The notes under the pieces: generated by a model
Database searches by the model: none
Told to the model about the DNA's origin: nothing
Seen by the model: the letters and a program-made list of their open reading frames with translations, nothing else
Assembly (NCBI GenBank): GCA_039809495.1
Contig: JBDHVC010000055.1
Coordinates: 1 to 33,666 of the forward strand
Reading direction: 5' to 3'
DNA: 33,666 bases
Source: JAFLCL01 sp039809495
Lineage (GTDB): Bacteria; Myxococcota_A; Polyangia; Polyangiales; Sandaracinaceae
Part shown: one piece after another, positions 23,589-31,038 of the stretch
How the letters are laid out: each line of letters opens with the position of its first letter
Position numbering within the stretch: position 1 is the stretch's first letter
Made by a program: the position numbers and the translations under genes

Positions 23589-24875
23589 TCACGACCCGCC
23601 GCTCGAGGAGGCCCCTTGCGCCGCCGGGCCGCGGCGCTCGAGCTCGCGGACGCCGCGCAGCTCCTCCTCCGCCGCGCGCAGCTCCTTCGTCATCCGCGCG
23701 TCGCGGTAGAGCGCGATCTCGCGCTCGAGGACGGAGCCCCAGCGGTGGAAGTACTCGTACTTCCGGCAGAGCTCCCGCGCCTTCTCGAGGATCGCGATCC
23801 CCTCGGCGAGCTTGGCGTCGGCGACGAGGGCCTGCCCCCACTTCTCGTGGAGATCGCAGTACGCGTAGGGGTTCAGGGCGGCCGCGGCGACCTTCGTCCC
23901 GGACTCCGCGTAGCTGGCCGCGTCGGCGTAGTGCCGCAGGGCGAGCGCGCAGTCGGTGATGGAGAGCAGGAGGTTGAGGAGCGGGCCGAGCGCCTTGTGC
24001 TCCATCGCGAGCGCGATGCCTCGCTGGTACGTCTCCTTCGCGGCCTCGAGGCGACCCAGGGCCTGCATCACGTCGCCGACCCCGAGCAGGCAGATCGCCT
24101 GCATCGAGGCGAGCTGCTGCGCCTCGAAGTAGGTGTAGAGGACGCCGTACTTCTCGATCGCGTCCTCGTAGCGCTTGTAGGAGTAGTCGAGCGCGGCGAG
24201 CTGGAGCAGCGCCATCATCCGCTCCATCGTCGGGAGCGTGGTGTCGGCGGCGTCTCGCGTGAGCGAGCTCGTCAGCGCGGGGGTGGAGAAGTCGACCTCG
24301 AACGTGAGGACCCACTCCACGCCGTTCTTGCGCATGGCGTCGACGAGGAGCCGATCGCGCCGATCGTCGTAGGCGACGATCCGCAGCCGCTCCATCCAAG
24401 GCGGCACCTCGGTGCGGGGCATGATGGAGCCGAGCAGGCGGATGTACCCCGCTCGGTCCGTGCACTCGAGCGGGACGAGCCCGACGACGATCCGATGCTC
24501 TCCCTCCTCCGGCAGGAGCGAGCGCAGGTACTCGAGGACGTCGAAGAGCCGCCGCTCGGGGCTCGCGCGCCGATCGCCGAGCGCCTCGGGGAGCGGCGGG
24601 AAGGGCGGATCGCCGCGCTCCGCGCGGAGCGGCCCCGCGGCCTCGACCTGGAGGCGCACGCTCTCGACGACGCCGTCGAGGTAGCCGTGAGGGTCGTGGA
24701 AGGGCTGCGGGAAGAAGACGAGGAAGTGCTCGGGGTGCGTCTCGTTCAGCCCCTTGAAGAACTGGAGGACGTAGGCCAGCTCCTCCGCCACGCAGCCGAC
24801 GACGAGCATCGGATACTCGTCCTGCTGGACGAACTCCTCCAGGTTCTCCCTGAGCTCCTCGAATTTGCGGCGCAT
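23589..24875 (-). CDS. TPR protein in the vgrG unit
   Basis: 428 residues, starting 19 nt after the vgrG stop on the same strand, so almost certainly co-transcribed. Residues 1-210 form a domain with alternating strands and helices (PMLVVGCVAEELAYVLQFFK, HFLVFFPQPFHDPHGYLDGV, HRIVVGLVPLECTDRAGYIR, LRIVAYDDRRD). It resembles a Rossmann-like or ATPase-like fold but has no P-loop. Residues about 220-400 are TPR-like helical hairpins (YSYKRYEDAIEKYGVLYTYF, LGRLEAAKETYQRGIALAME, LAEGIAILEKARELCRKYEY). The C-terminus is Glu/Arg-rich, then Ser/Gly. Its position suggests a chaperone or loading adaptor for VgrG or its cargo; that role is inference. I do not recognise it as one of the named adaptors (DUF4123, DUF1795, DUF2169). 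Confidence 0.82.
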   Translation of the reverse strand: MRRKFEELRENLEEFVQQDEYPMLVVGCVAEELAYVLQFFKGLNETHPEHFLVFFPQPFHDPHGYLDGVVESVRLQVEAAGPLRAERGDPPFPPLPEALGDRRASPERRLFDVLEYLRSLLPEEGEHRIVVGLVPLECTDRAGYIRLLGSIMPRTEVPPWMERLRIVAYDDRRDRLLVDAMRKNGVEWVLTFEVDFSTPALTSSLTRDAADTTLPTMERMMALLQLAALDYSYKRYEDAIEKYGVLYTYFEAQQLASMQAICLLGVGDVMQALGRLEAAKETYQRGIALAMEHKALGPLLNLLLSITDCALALRHYADAASYAESGTKVAAAALNPYAYCDLHEKWGQALVADAKLAEGIAILEKARELCRKYEYFHRWGSVLEREIALYRDARMTKELRAAEEELRGVRELERRGPAAQGASSSGGS

Positions 24876-24894
24876 CGAGCCTGGGCGGCGCCGC

Positions 24895-27678
24895 TCAGTT
24901 GATCTTCACGACCGCGCCCGAGATGCTCGTCGAGCCCGCGCCGGCGATCGAGATGCTCGGGCCGGCGGCGTTGACGCCCGAGCCCGACGCCTCGACGCTG
25001 CCCGCGCCGCCCTGGAGCGTCGACGTCGCCGCCTGGACGGTCGCGGAGGTCTTGCCGTCGAGCGTCGCCGTCCCACCTTGGACGAGCGCGTTCGCGTCGA
25101 AGACCGCCTTCCCGCCCGGGCTGCCCTGGATCGCGGCGTTCGCGTCGAGCACGACCGTGCTCTTGGCGTTCGACGTGAGCGCGCAGTTCCCGTCGAGCAG
25201 GAGCTGGCCTCCGCCGTTCCCCTTCACGAAGGCGTTCGCGTCGAGGAAGGCCGTCCCGCCGCCCGACGCCTTCATCAGCGCGTTCGCGTCGAGGACGACC
25301 GTCGCGTTGCCGCCCGAGGTCATCGTGATCTTGCCCGGCTCCATCGTCAGCGTGCTGCCGCCGCACGTCAGCGTGATCTTGTTCGGCGCCTGCACCATGA
25401 TCTCGTCGCTCGCGTCGAGCTTGTACTTGCCGGTGATGTCGAGCTGACCGCCCTGGATCGTCTGGCCCTTCCCGGTGCCGCTCCCCTGGATCGTGATCTT
25501 CTGGCTGCCCTTGATCGTGATCGTCTCGTTCTTGTCGACGCTCTTCGTCCGGTTGCCCCCCACGGAGATCGTCTCTTCGGCGCCCACCGAGCGAGAGTGG
25601 TTGTTGAGCACCTGCTCGTTCATGTCCTTCTGGGCGTGGATGTAGATCTCCTCGTTGCCCGCGGCGTCCTCGAAGCGGAGCTCGTTGAAGCCGTCGCCGC
25701 CGGGCGACGAATTGGTCTTGATCGTGCTCCGCGTCTTGTGGTCGGGGAGCGCGTAGGGCGGCATGTTCATGCCGTTGTAGACGCTGCCGATCACGAGGGG
25801 GCGATCGATGTCGCCGCCGACGAACGAGACGACGACCTCCATGCCGATCCGCGGCAGGAACATGACGCCCCACTGGTGCCCCCCCCAGGGCTGCATCGAG
25901 CGGATGAAGCAGCTCGAGTGCTCGTCGTTCTCGCCCTCTCGGTCCCAGTGGAACTGGACCTTGATGCGCCCGTGCTCGTCGGTGAAGATCTCCTCGCCCG
26001 AGGGGCCGACGACCGTCGCCGTGACGACGCTCGAGACGCGCCGCTTCCACGCCGAGCGGAGCGGGCGCCACTCGATGTCGCTCGGGACGAGCTCGAGCCG
26101 GTTGACGTACTCGACCCCCCCGGCCTCGCTCCCGGCCTCGGCGGGCCCCGAGCCCTCGTGGCGCACGGAGACGATCAGCCACTTGCGGTCGAGCTCGGCG
26201 TCGGGGTGCCCGACGAGCTCGAGCCACTGGCCCGGCGAGGCGAGGGTCAGCTCGCTCTCGCCCGCGGCGTACTCGATCTCGATCCGGTGACGGGCGCGCA
26301 GGAGCCCCGCCTGCTTCGTGGCGTCGTGCGCCTGGAACGACGAGCCGTCGTACTGCGCGAAGTGGATCGCGGGGGCGTGGACGTAGCTCTCCATCTTCGG
26401 CGCGTCGGGGCTCGCCGCGTCGTCGTCCCCCATCAGGTTCGCCTCACCCGTGAAGTCGACCTTCGGGCGCGTCCAGTCGTAGTCGCGCACCGTCATCGCG
26501 TTCGACACGAGCGAGCGCGTCGAGCGGAACCGGAGCATCGACTCCAACGGCGCGGAGCCCTGCGAGAGCTGCGAGAACGAGACCGGGTTGCCGTCCTGCG
26601 TCTCGAGATCGACGAACGAGGTGGACGAGTCGGCGAGGATCAGCTTCTCCGCCTCGGCCTCGTGCTCGAAGCGGTACCAGATCCCCTCCTCCTGCATCAG
26701 CCGACGGCAGAAGTCGAGATCCGACTCCTCCCACTGCACGCAGTACTCGCGCGGCGAGTAGCTCGCCTGGAGCTCGAGCGAGAGCTCTCGCTGGAGGGCG
26801 CCGAGCCCCGCCTCGAGGACCTCCTTCAGGATCTCGGGGACGGTCTTCTCTTGGAAGATGCGCGAATTCTTGCCCTGCGAGAGCGTCCAGAGCGCCGGGA
26901 CGAGGTGGACGCGGACGCCGATCGTGCGGTCGGAGCCGCCCGAGCCTCCCCGCTCGACGCGCCGGATGACGCCGTGGACGTCGCGGCGTGTGTGGCGCTC
27001 GATCGTGAGCGTGGCGGGCTGACCGAGGAGCGCGAGCGGATCGACGCTGGTGTCGTCGTTCGTCAGGTCGATCACGGCCTCGTAGGGCGTGTCGAGCCGC
27101 TCCTCGAGGGTGACGTGTCGAACGCGCCACCCCATGCCTCCGTCCGCCTTGCTCTCGAAGCCATAGTGGGTGTGGAGCGTGTCCCTCGAGCCGAAGATCC
27201 AGCTCGCCTGCTCGCTCAGGCCCGTGGCCGACGCCGTGGTCGTCGCGGGGCTCGATGACGACGAGGAGGACGAGGAGGACGAGCCGCCGAGCGCCTTCTT
27301 CGCGTCCGAGAGCGCCGAGACCGCCTGGGACGCCTTCGACGCCGCCTGAGACAGCTTCGAGTCCGCGCCGCCGAGCGCGCCGGCGCCGCCGAGCGCCTGC
27401 GCCGTGTTCCCCGCGAGGCCGAGCAGGCCGCCGACCGGGTCGTGCTGCATCGTGCGGGCGGCGCCGACGCCACCGTCGACGGCCTTCGCGACCTTCGACG
27501 CGGCCTCGGCGACCTGACCGGCCGTGTGGGCGGCGCTCGCGACCTCGTCGGCGCCCGCGGCGCGCGCCACGGACTCCACCGTCTTGGCCGCCTGGCCCGC
27601 GTGGTCGGCGATCTCGCCCACCTCGCGAGCCGTCGACGAACCGCTCGCGCCACCCCTCTCATCGCTCGAGTCCGCCAT
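24895..27678 (-). CDS. vgrG: VgrG type VI secretion spike protein with N-terminal extension
   Basis: 927 residues. Trimeric VgrG forms the membrane-piercing tip of the T6SS. The gp27-like part runs from about residue 185 (WRVRHVTLEERLDTPYEAVI; VPALWTLSQGKNSRIFQEKT; REYCVQWEESDLDFCRRLMQ). The gp5-like OB region contains DEHGRIKVQFHWDREGEND, QPWGGHQWGVMFLPRIGMEV and DRPLVIGSVYNGMNMPPYAL. The C-terminal beta-helix ends with about five irregular 16-residue repeats (VVLDANALMKASGGG and similar). Unusually, residues 1-155 precede gp27: an Ala-rich helical stretch and an 11-Ser linker. There is no C-terminal effector domain. ATG 27678 follows GCGGAGGATCC. The next gene, 19 nt away, is a TPR protein. 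Confidence 0.96.
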   Translation of the reverse strand: MADSSDERGGASGSSTAREVGEIADHAGQAAKTVESVARAAGADEVASAAHTAGQVAEAASKVAKAVDGGVGAARTMQHDPVGGLLGLAGNTAQALGGAGALGGADSKLSQAASKASQAVSALSDAKKALGGSSSSSSSSSSSPATTTASATGLSEQASWIFGSRDTLHTHYGFESKADGGMGWRVRHVTLEERLDTPYEAVIDLTNDDTSVDPLALLGQPATLTIERHTRRDVHGVIRRVERGGSGGSDRTIGVRVHLVPALWTLSQGKNSRIFQEKTVPEILKEVLEAGLGALQRELSLELQASYSPREYCVQWEESDLDFCRRLMQEEGIWYRFEHEAEAEKLILADSSTSFVDLETQDGNPVSFSQLSQGSAPLESMLRFRSTRSLVSNAMTVRDYDWTRPKVDFTGEANLMGDDDAASPDAPKMESYVHAPAIHFAQYDGSSFQAHDATKQAGLLRARHRIEIEYAAGESELTLASPGQWLELVGHPDAELDRKWLIVSVRHEGSGPAEAGSEAGGVEYVNRLELVPSDIEWRPLRSAWKRRVSSVVTATVVGPSGEEIFTDEHGRIKVQFHWDREGENDEHSSCFIRSMQPWGGHQWGVMFLPRIGMEVVVSFVGGDIDRPLVIGSVYNGMNMPPYALPDHKTRSTIKTNSSPGGDGFNELRFEDAAGNEEIYIHAQKDMNEQVLNNHSRSVGAEETISVGGNRTKSVDKNETITIKGSQKITIQGSGTGKGQTIQGGQLDITGKYKLDASDEIMVQAPNKITLTCGGSTLTMEPGKITMTSGGNATVVLDANALMKASGGGTAFLDANAFVKGNGGGQLLLDGNCALTSNAKSTVVLDANAAIQGSPGGKAVFDANALVQGGTATLDGKTSATVQAATSTLQGGAGSVEASGSGVNAAGPSISIAGAGSTSISGAVVKIN

Positions 27679-27751
27679 GGATCCTCCGCATCGAACCTAC
27701 CCGCGAGCCGAGAAGCCCGGTCCGCCGCCCAAGCAAGCGCGTGGTCGCGTG

Positions 27752-27757
27752 AGGCTA
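27752..27757 (-). promoter_or_regulatory. Putative -10 box of vgrG
   Basis: TAGCCT inside CCCGTGCTAGCCTCACG, 74 bp before the vgrG ATG. It is the partner of the box upstream of the rhs unit. Confidence 0.5.
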
Positions 27758-27804
27758 GCACGGGACGAAACGCGTTGGGATCCGATCCCGCCCGCGTCGG
27801 CGCG

Positions 27805-29700
27805 TCAGCGCGAGGCGCTCGGATCGACGCAGCGCACAGCTCGCCCCTCGAGGGCGCGCGCGCGCTCCTCGGCGGCCTCGACGCGCTCCTCGAGCCCCGC
27901 GAGCCGAGCGCGCTCGACGAGAGAGGGCGGCGCGCCGATCGGCGTGGACGCGCGCGGCTCGGTGGGCTGGCGCCAGGACGCGACCGCGAGCCCGAGCGCG
28001 AGCCCCAAGAGGACGAGCGCGCAGGCGATCCCGAGGCGCGCGAGCGCGCGAGGGAAGCGGCGGTCGGTCGGCGCGACACAAGCGAGGGCGGCGAGCTCCT
28101 GCGCCAACGCCGCGGCGCTCGGCCGCGACCGCGCGTCGGCCGAGGCCCAGCGCGCGAGCCGCGGACGCAGGCCGCGAAGCGCGGGCTCATCGAAGCGGGG
28201 CGCCGCCTCCGCGCGCGCCGCGAGGAAGCCGTCCATGTCGGGCTCCTCGTCGTGCGCCGAGGGCGCGACGCAGCGGGCGAACGTGAGCGCGAGCGCGAAG
28301 ACGTCCGAGCGATCGTCGACCGCGACGTCCTCGTCCGGGTGGATCAGCCGCCGCGCGAGCTCGGGCGCGAAGAAGGCGGGCGTCCCCGCGACGCTCTGGT
28401 CGTCGCTGCTCGTCCCGACGCCCAGATCGAGGAGGACCGGGAGGGTGCGCTCGTCGTCGAGCTTCGCGAGCAGGATGTTCTCGGGCTTGACGTCCTGGTG
28501 CCGGATCCCCGCGCGGTGCAGGGCCGCGAGCGCCTCGGCGATGGGCGCGAGCAGCGCGGCCGCCTCGGTGGGCGAGAGCGGCGCGCGCGCGATGCGCTCC
28601 TCGAGCGTCTCGCCCTCGTAGAAGGGCATCGCGAACCAGAGCCGGTCCTCGTGCCAGCCGTGCTCCTTGAGCTGCACCAGGCTCGGGTGGAACGCGGACG
28701 CGATCCGCGCGAGCTCGGCGAGCGCTCCCTCCTTCGACGCGGTCGTCCGCGACGGGCGGTGGGCCAGCTTGAGCGCGACGACGTGGGTGGGGACGCGCCG
28801 GTCGCGCGCGCGATAGACGTGCCCGAACGCGCCGCCGCCGACGGTGCGCTCGACGACGTAGCGATCCGCGAGCGTGGCGCCCGGCGGGAGCGGCGGCGGG
28901 AGCTCCGCGTCGAGGCGGAGCGGATCGGGCGGCGGCTCGAGGCGCAGCGCGTCGTCGAGCCAGGACTCGATCGCGATCCCTCGAAACTTGGGCTGATCGC
29001 CGAGCTGGAGCGCGATCCACGCCTGGCTGGAGGCGCGGGCCTCGCCGACCGCCGCGGGCTCGACCTCGAGCACGCTGGCCACCACGGCGGGAGGCAGCGC
29101 GAGCGTCCTCGAGAGGAAGAGCAGCTCGAGCTCGCGCGCGGAGAGCAGCGCGCGGAGCTCCTCGAGGAGCGCGCCGTAGCCGAGCGGTCGACCGACGGGC
29201 GCGGCGTCCCACGGCGCGTGCTCGCTGCCGAGGCTGGCGCTCGCGTCGCGGCTCGCGAGGGCGCGCGCCTCGACGAGCCAGCGCGTGAGCGCGTCCTCGT
29301 CGGGCCGGCTCGAGCTTCGCGCCGACGCGCGGAGCGCCTCGAGGGCCTCCTCGGCGCGCGCGTAGGAGCGGAGCAGGAGCGCGAGGTAGCCGCGGAGCGC
29401 CGGGAGCGCCTCGTCGAAGCTCGCGTCGACCGGGGCGACGCGCGCGGTGCGCCAGAGCCCGCTCTGGCGGATCGCCCGCCGCGCGTGCGGCGCTTGGCTC
29501 GCCTGCGTCGACCAGACGCTGCGCGGGGACGCCGGGGCCGCGCTCGGCGTGGCGCTCGTGGCGATCACGCGATCGAGCGCCTCGTCGAGCCGGCTCGCCT
29601 CGATGGGCGCGCTCGCGCTCCCCCGCGCGAACGAGCCGAGCATCGCCGCCGACATCGACTCGCCGATCCGCTTGAGATCGAGGCGGGGAAAGACGCTCAC
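27805..29700 (-). CDS. Ser/Thr protein kinase with sigma-factor-like N-terminal half
   Basis: 631 residues. The kinase domain is at about 280-540: P-loop GGGAFGHVYRARD, ATP Lys311 (VALKLAH), catalytic HQDVKPENILL with Asp403, metal Asp425 in DLG (usually DFG), APE-type FFAPELA, and DRSDVFALAL. The HRD arginine is Gln402, so it is a non-RD kinase, often independent of activation-loop phosphorylation. A transmembrane helix (555-576) and a short periplasmic coiled coil follow. Residues 95-150 (PALRGYLALLLRSYARAEEA, TRWLVEARALASR) and 187-230 (LSARELELLFLSRTLALPPA, AVGEARASSQAWI) resemble regions 2 and 4 of ECF sigma factors. GTG 29700 overlaps the VanW stop (GTGA) and has GAGGGGG upstream. Confidence 0.9.
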   Translation of the reverse strand: MSVFPRLDLKRIGESMSAAMLGSFARGSASAPIEASRLDEALDRVIATSATPSAAPASPRSVWSTQASQAPHARRAIRQSGLWRTARVAPVDASFDEALPALRGYLALLLRSYARAEEALEALRASARSSSRPDEDALTRWLVEARALASRDASASLGSEHAPWDAAPVGRPLGYGALLEELRALLSARELELLFLSRTLALPPAVVASVLEVEPAAVGEARASSQAWIALQLGDQPKFRGIAIESWLDDALRLEPPPDPLRLDAELPPPLPPGATLADRYVVERTVGGGAFGHVYRARDRRVPTHVVALKLAHRPSRTTASKEGALAELARIASAFHPSLVQLKEHGWHEDRLWFAMPFYEGETLEERIARAPLSPTEAAALLAPIAEALAALHRAGIRHQDVKPENILLAKLDDERTLPVLLDLGVGTSSDDQSVAGTPAFFAPELARRLIHPDEDVAVDDRSDVFALALTFARCVAPSAHDEEPDMDGFLAARAEAAPRFDEPALRGLRPRLARWASADARSRPSAAALAQELAALACVAPTDRRFPRALARLGIACALVLLGLALGLAVASWRQPTEPRASTPIGAPPSLVERARLAGLEERVEAAEERARALEGRAVRCVDPSASR

Positions 29701-30947
29701 GGCACCCCCTCGACGAGCGCGGGGACGGCCGGGTAGCGCAAGAGCTGCACCTCGCGGCGCGTCCGCCCTCGCTCGGTGATGAGCCGCTCGCGGCGCACGA
29801 CGAGGCCGTCGACGCCCGGATCGTCGGGGCGCTCGTCGGTAGGCAGGCGGCGCTCGACGCCGCGCGGCGTCCGCTCGACGATCGTCGCGCTCACCGAGAC
29901 GTCGGGCGCTCCCGCCTCGCCGAGGAGCGAGACGCTGAGCGCGCCGCCGCCGGTCTGCGCGCGGACGCGGACGGGGAAGGGGAACGGGTTCTGGACGACC
30001 AGGTCCTGCGACGGCCAGCCGACCGCCGCGTCGAGGCCGAGCTCGATGTAGCGCGAGCCGCGCGCGTGCGGGTGGTGCTCGACGATGTCGAAGCCCGCGC
30101 GGAGCGCCGCCGCGTGGAGGGTCGCCGCCACCTGGCAGATCCCGCCGCCGATGCCCTCCACGATCCGCCCGTTCGAGAGCTCCTCCGCGTAGCGGTAGCC
30201 ACGCTCGATGGTGCGCGGGCCGACGACGGCGTTGAAGGAGAGCTCGCCCCCGGCGCGGATGACCTGGCCGTCGATCGCCGCCGCCGCGACGACGATGTTT
30301 TGCCTGCGCCCCCACTGCTCCTCGCTCTCGGCGTAGCGCGTCGTCTGGCTCGCGAGGACGTGGAGGTAGACGGCGTGCGCCGGCGACACCGCCGAGACCT
30401 CGGGGATCGGGAGGCTGCGGCTCGGCAGCTCGACCACGACGTCCCCGGCCTCGAGCGCGTGCAGGATCGCGCGGACCGCGTCGCCCGCCGCGAGCACGCG
30501 GCCCTCTCGGCCAGCGAGCTCGTCGCCGCTCGAGGTCCGGAGCGGCGCCATCGGGGATCGATCGACCTGCTGGCGCAGCTCGCCGACGACGTCCGCGGCG
30601 CGCTCGCGCGACACCGTCCGCGCGAGCGCGTAGCGGCCCGCGCCGCCGGCCTCGATCGCGCGGATCGTCGCCTCGATATCGACGCCCGCCCCCAGCTCCC
30701 GCCGCGTCCGCTCGAACGCCTCGTCGCTCGCGAGCAGCGTCACCGGCGTATCGAGCCAGTTGTCCGCGAGCTGGCGCACGACCCCCCAGAGCTCGCCTTG
30801 GAGCGCGCGAGAGACGTCGAGCCGCTCGACGAGCACGCCCTCGGGCAGCCGCTCCGCTCGCGCGCGCGTGAGCCCCACGCCGAGCCCGCCGAGCCCGAGG
30901 AGCGACAGCACGGCGACGATCTTCGCGATGGAGCGACGCGACTTCAT
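29697..30947 (-). CDS. VanW family protein
   Basis: 416 residues. An N-terminal signal-anchor (IAKIVAVLSLLGLGGLGVGL) places the rest outside the inner membrane. Residues 35-215 correspond to the region preceding VanW in other members (putative peptidoglycan-binding; LLASDEAFERTRRELGAGVD). The VanW domain at about 220-330 is clear: AGGELSFNAVVGPRTIERGY, EGIGGGICQVAATLHAAALR, HHPHARGSRYIELGLDAAVG and DLVVQNPFPFPVRVRA. The final about 80 residues are Arg/Glu-rich with beta-strand character. The VanW domain was named from a vancomycin-resistance cluster; its biochemical role here is unknown, probably envelope-related. It is coupled by a GTGA overlap to the downstream kinase, which suggests the kinase monitors or controls this envelope protein. 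Confidence 0.92.
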   Translation of the reverse strand: MKSRRSIAKIVAVLSLLGLGGLGVGLTRARAERLPEGVLVERLDVSRALQGELWGVVRQLADNWLDTPVTLLASDEAFERTRRELGAGVDIEATIRAIEAGGAGRYALARTVSRERAADVVGELRQQVDRSPMAPLRTSSGDELAGREGRVLAAGDAVRAILHALEAGDVVVELPSRSLPIPEVSAVSPAHAVYLHVLASQTTRYAESEEQWGRRQNIVVAAAAIDGQVIRAGGELSFNAVVGPRTIERGYRYAEELSNGRIVEGIGGGICQVAATLHAAALRAGFDIVEHHPHARGSRYIELGLDAAVGWPSQDLVVQNPFPFPVRVRAQTGGGALSVSLLGEAGAPDVSVSATIVERTPRGVERRLPTDERPDDPGVDGLVVRRERLITERGRTRREVQLLRYPAVPALVEGVP

Positions 30948-30966
30948 GGCCCGACCAGGTGCCGCG

Positions 30967-30972
30967 AGGGTA
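30967..30972 (-). promoter_or_regulatory. Putative -10 box of the VanW-kinase operon
   Basis: TACCCT with the continuation TACCCTCGCGG, identical over 11 bases to the rhs-unit box. It lies 19 nt before the VanW ATG. Confidence 0.42.
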
Positions 30973-31002
30973 CTGCCCCGCCGCGACGCCCGCCAAGAAA
31001 CC

Positions 31003-31038
31003 CCGCCACCTGCGCGCCGTCAGCCGCGCAGGTGGCGG
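31003..31038 (-). terminator. Intrinsic terminator overlapping the TPR gene stop
   Basis: A perfect 14-bp stem (CCGCCACCTGCGCG / CGCGCAGGTGGCGG) encloses an 8-base loop. Reading on the minus strand it is followed by GGTTTCTTGG, a modest T-rich tract. The stop codon of the TPR gene lies in the loop, so the last codons form one arm. It separates that gene from the VanW operon. Confidence 0.75.

Noticed and set aside
24865..27258. 797-codon open frame on the plus strand opposite vgrG
   Set aside because: Same composition artefact; the VgrG reading on the minus strand is unambiguous.
16472..27678. Complete type VI secretion system
   Set aside because: Only VgrG, PAAR-Rhs and accessory genes are present. 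No sheath, baseplate, TssJLM or ClpV gene is seen, so only orphan payload units are claimed.
27777..27789. GGGATCCGATCCC as a terminator after the kinase gene
   Set aside because: The two arms leave a one-base loop and there is no T-tract; it cannot form a usable hairpin as written.
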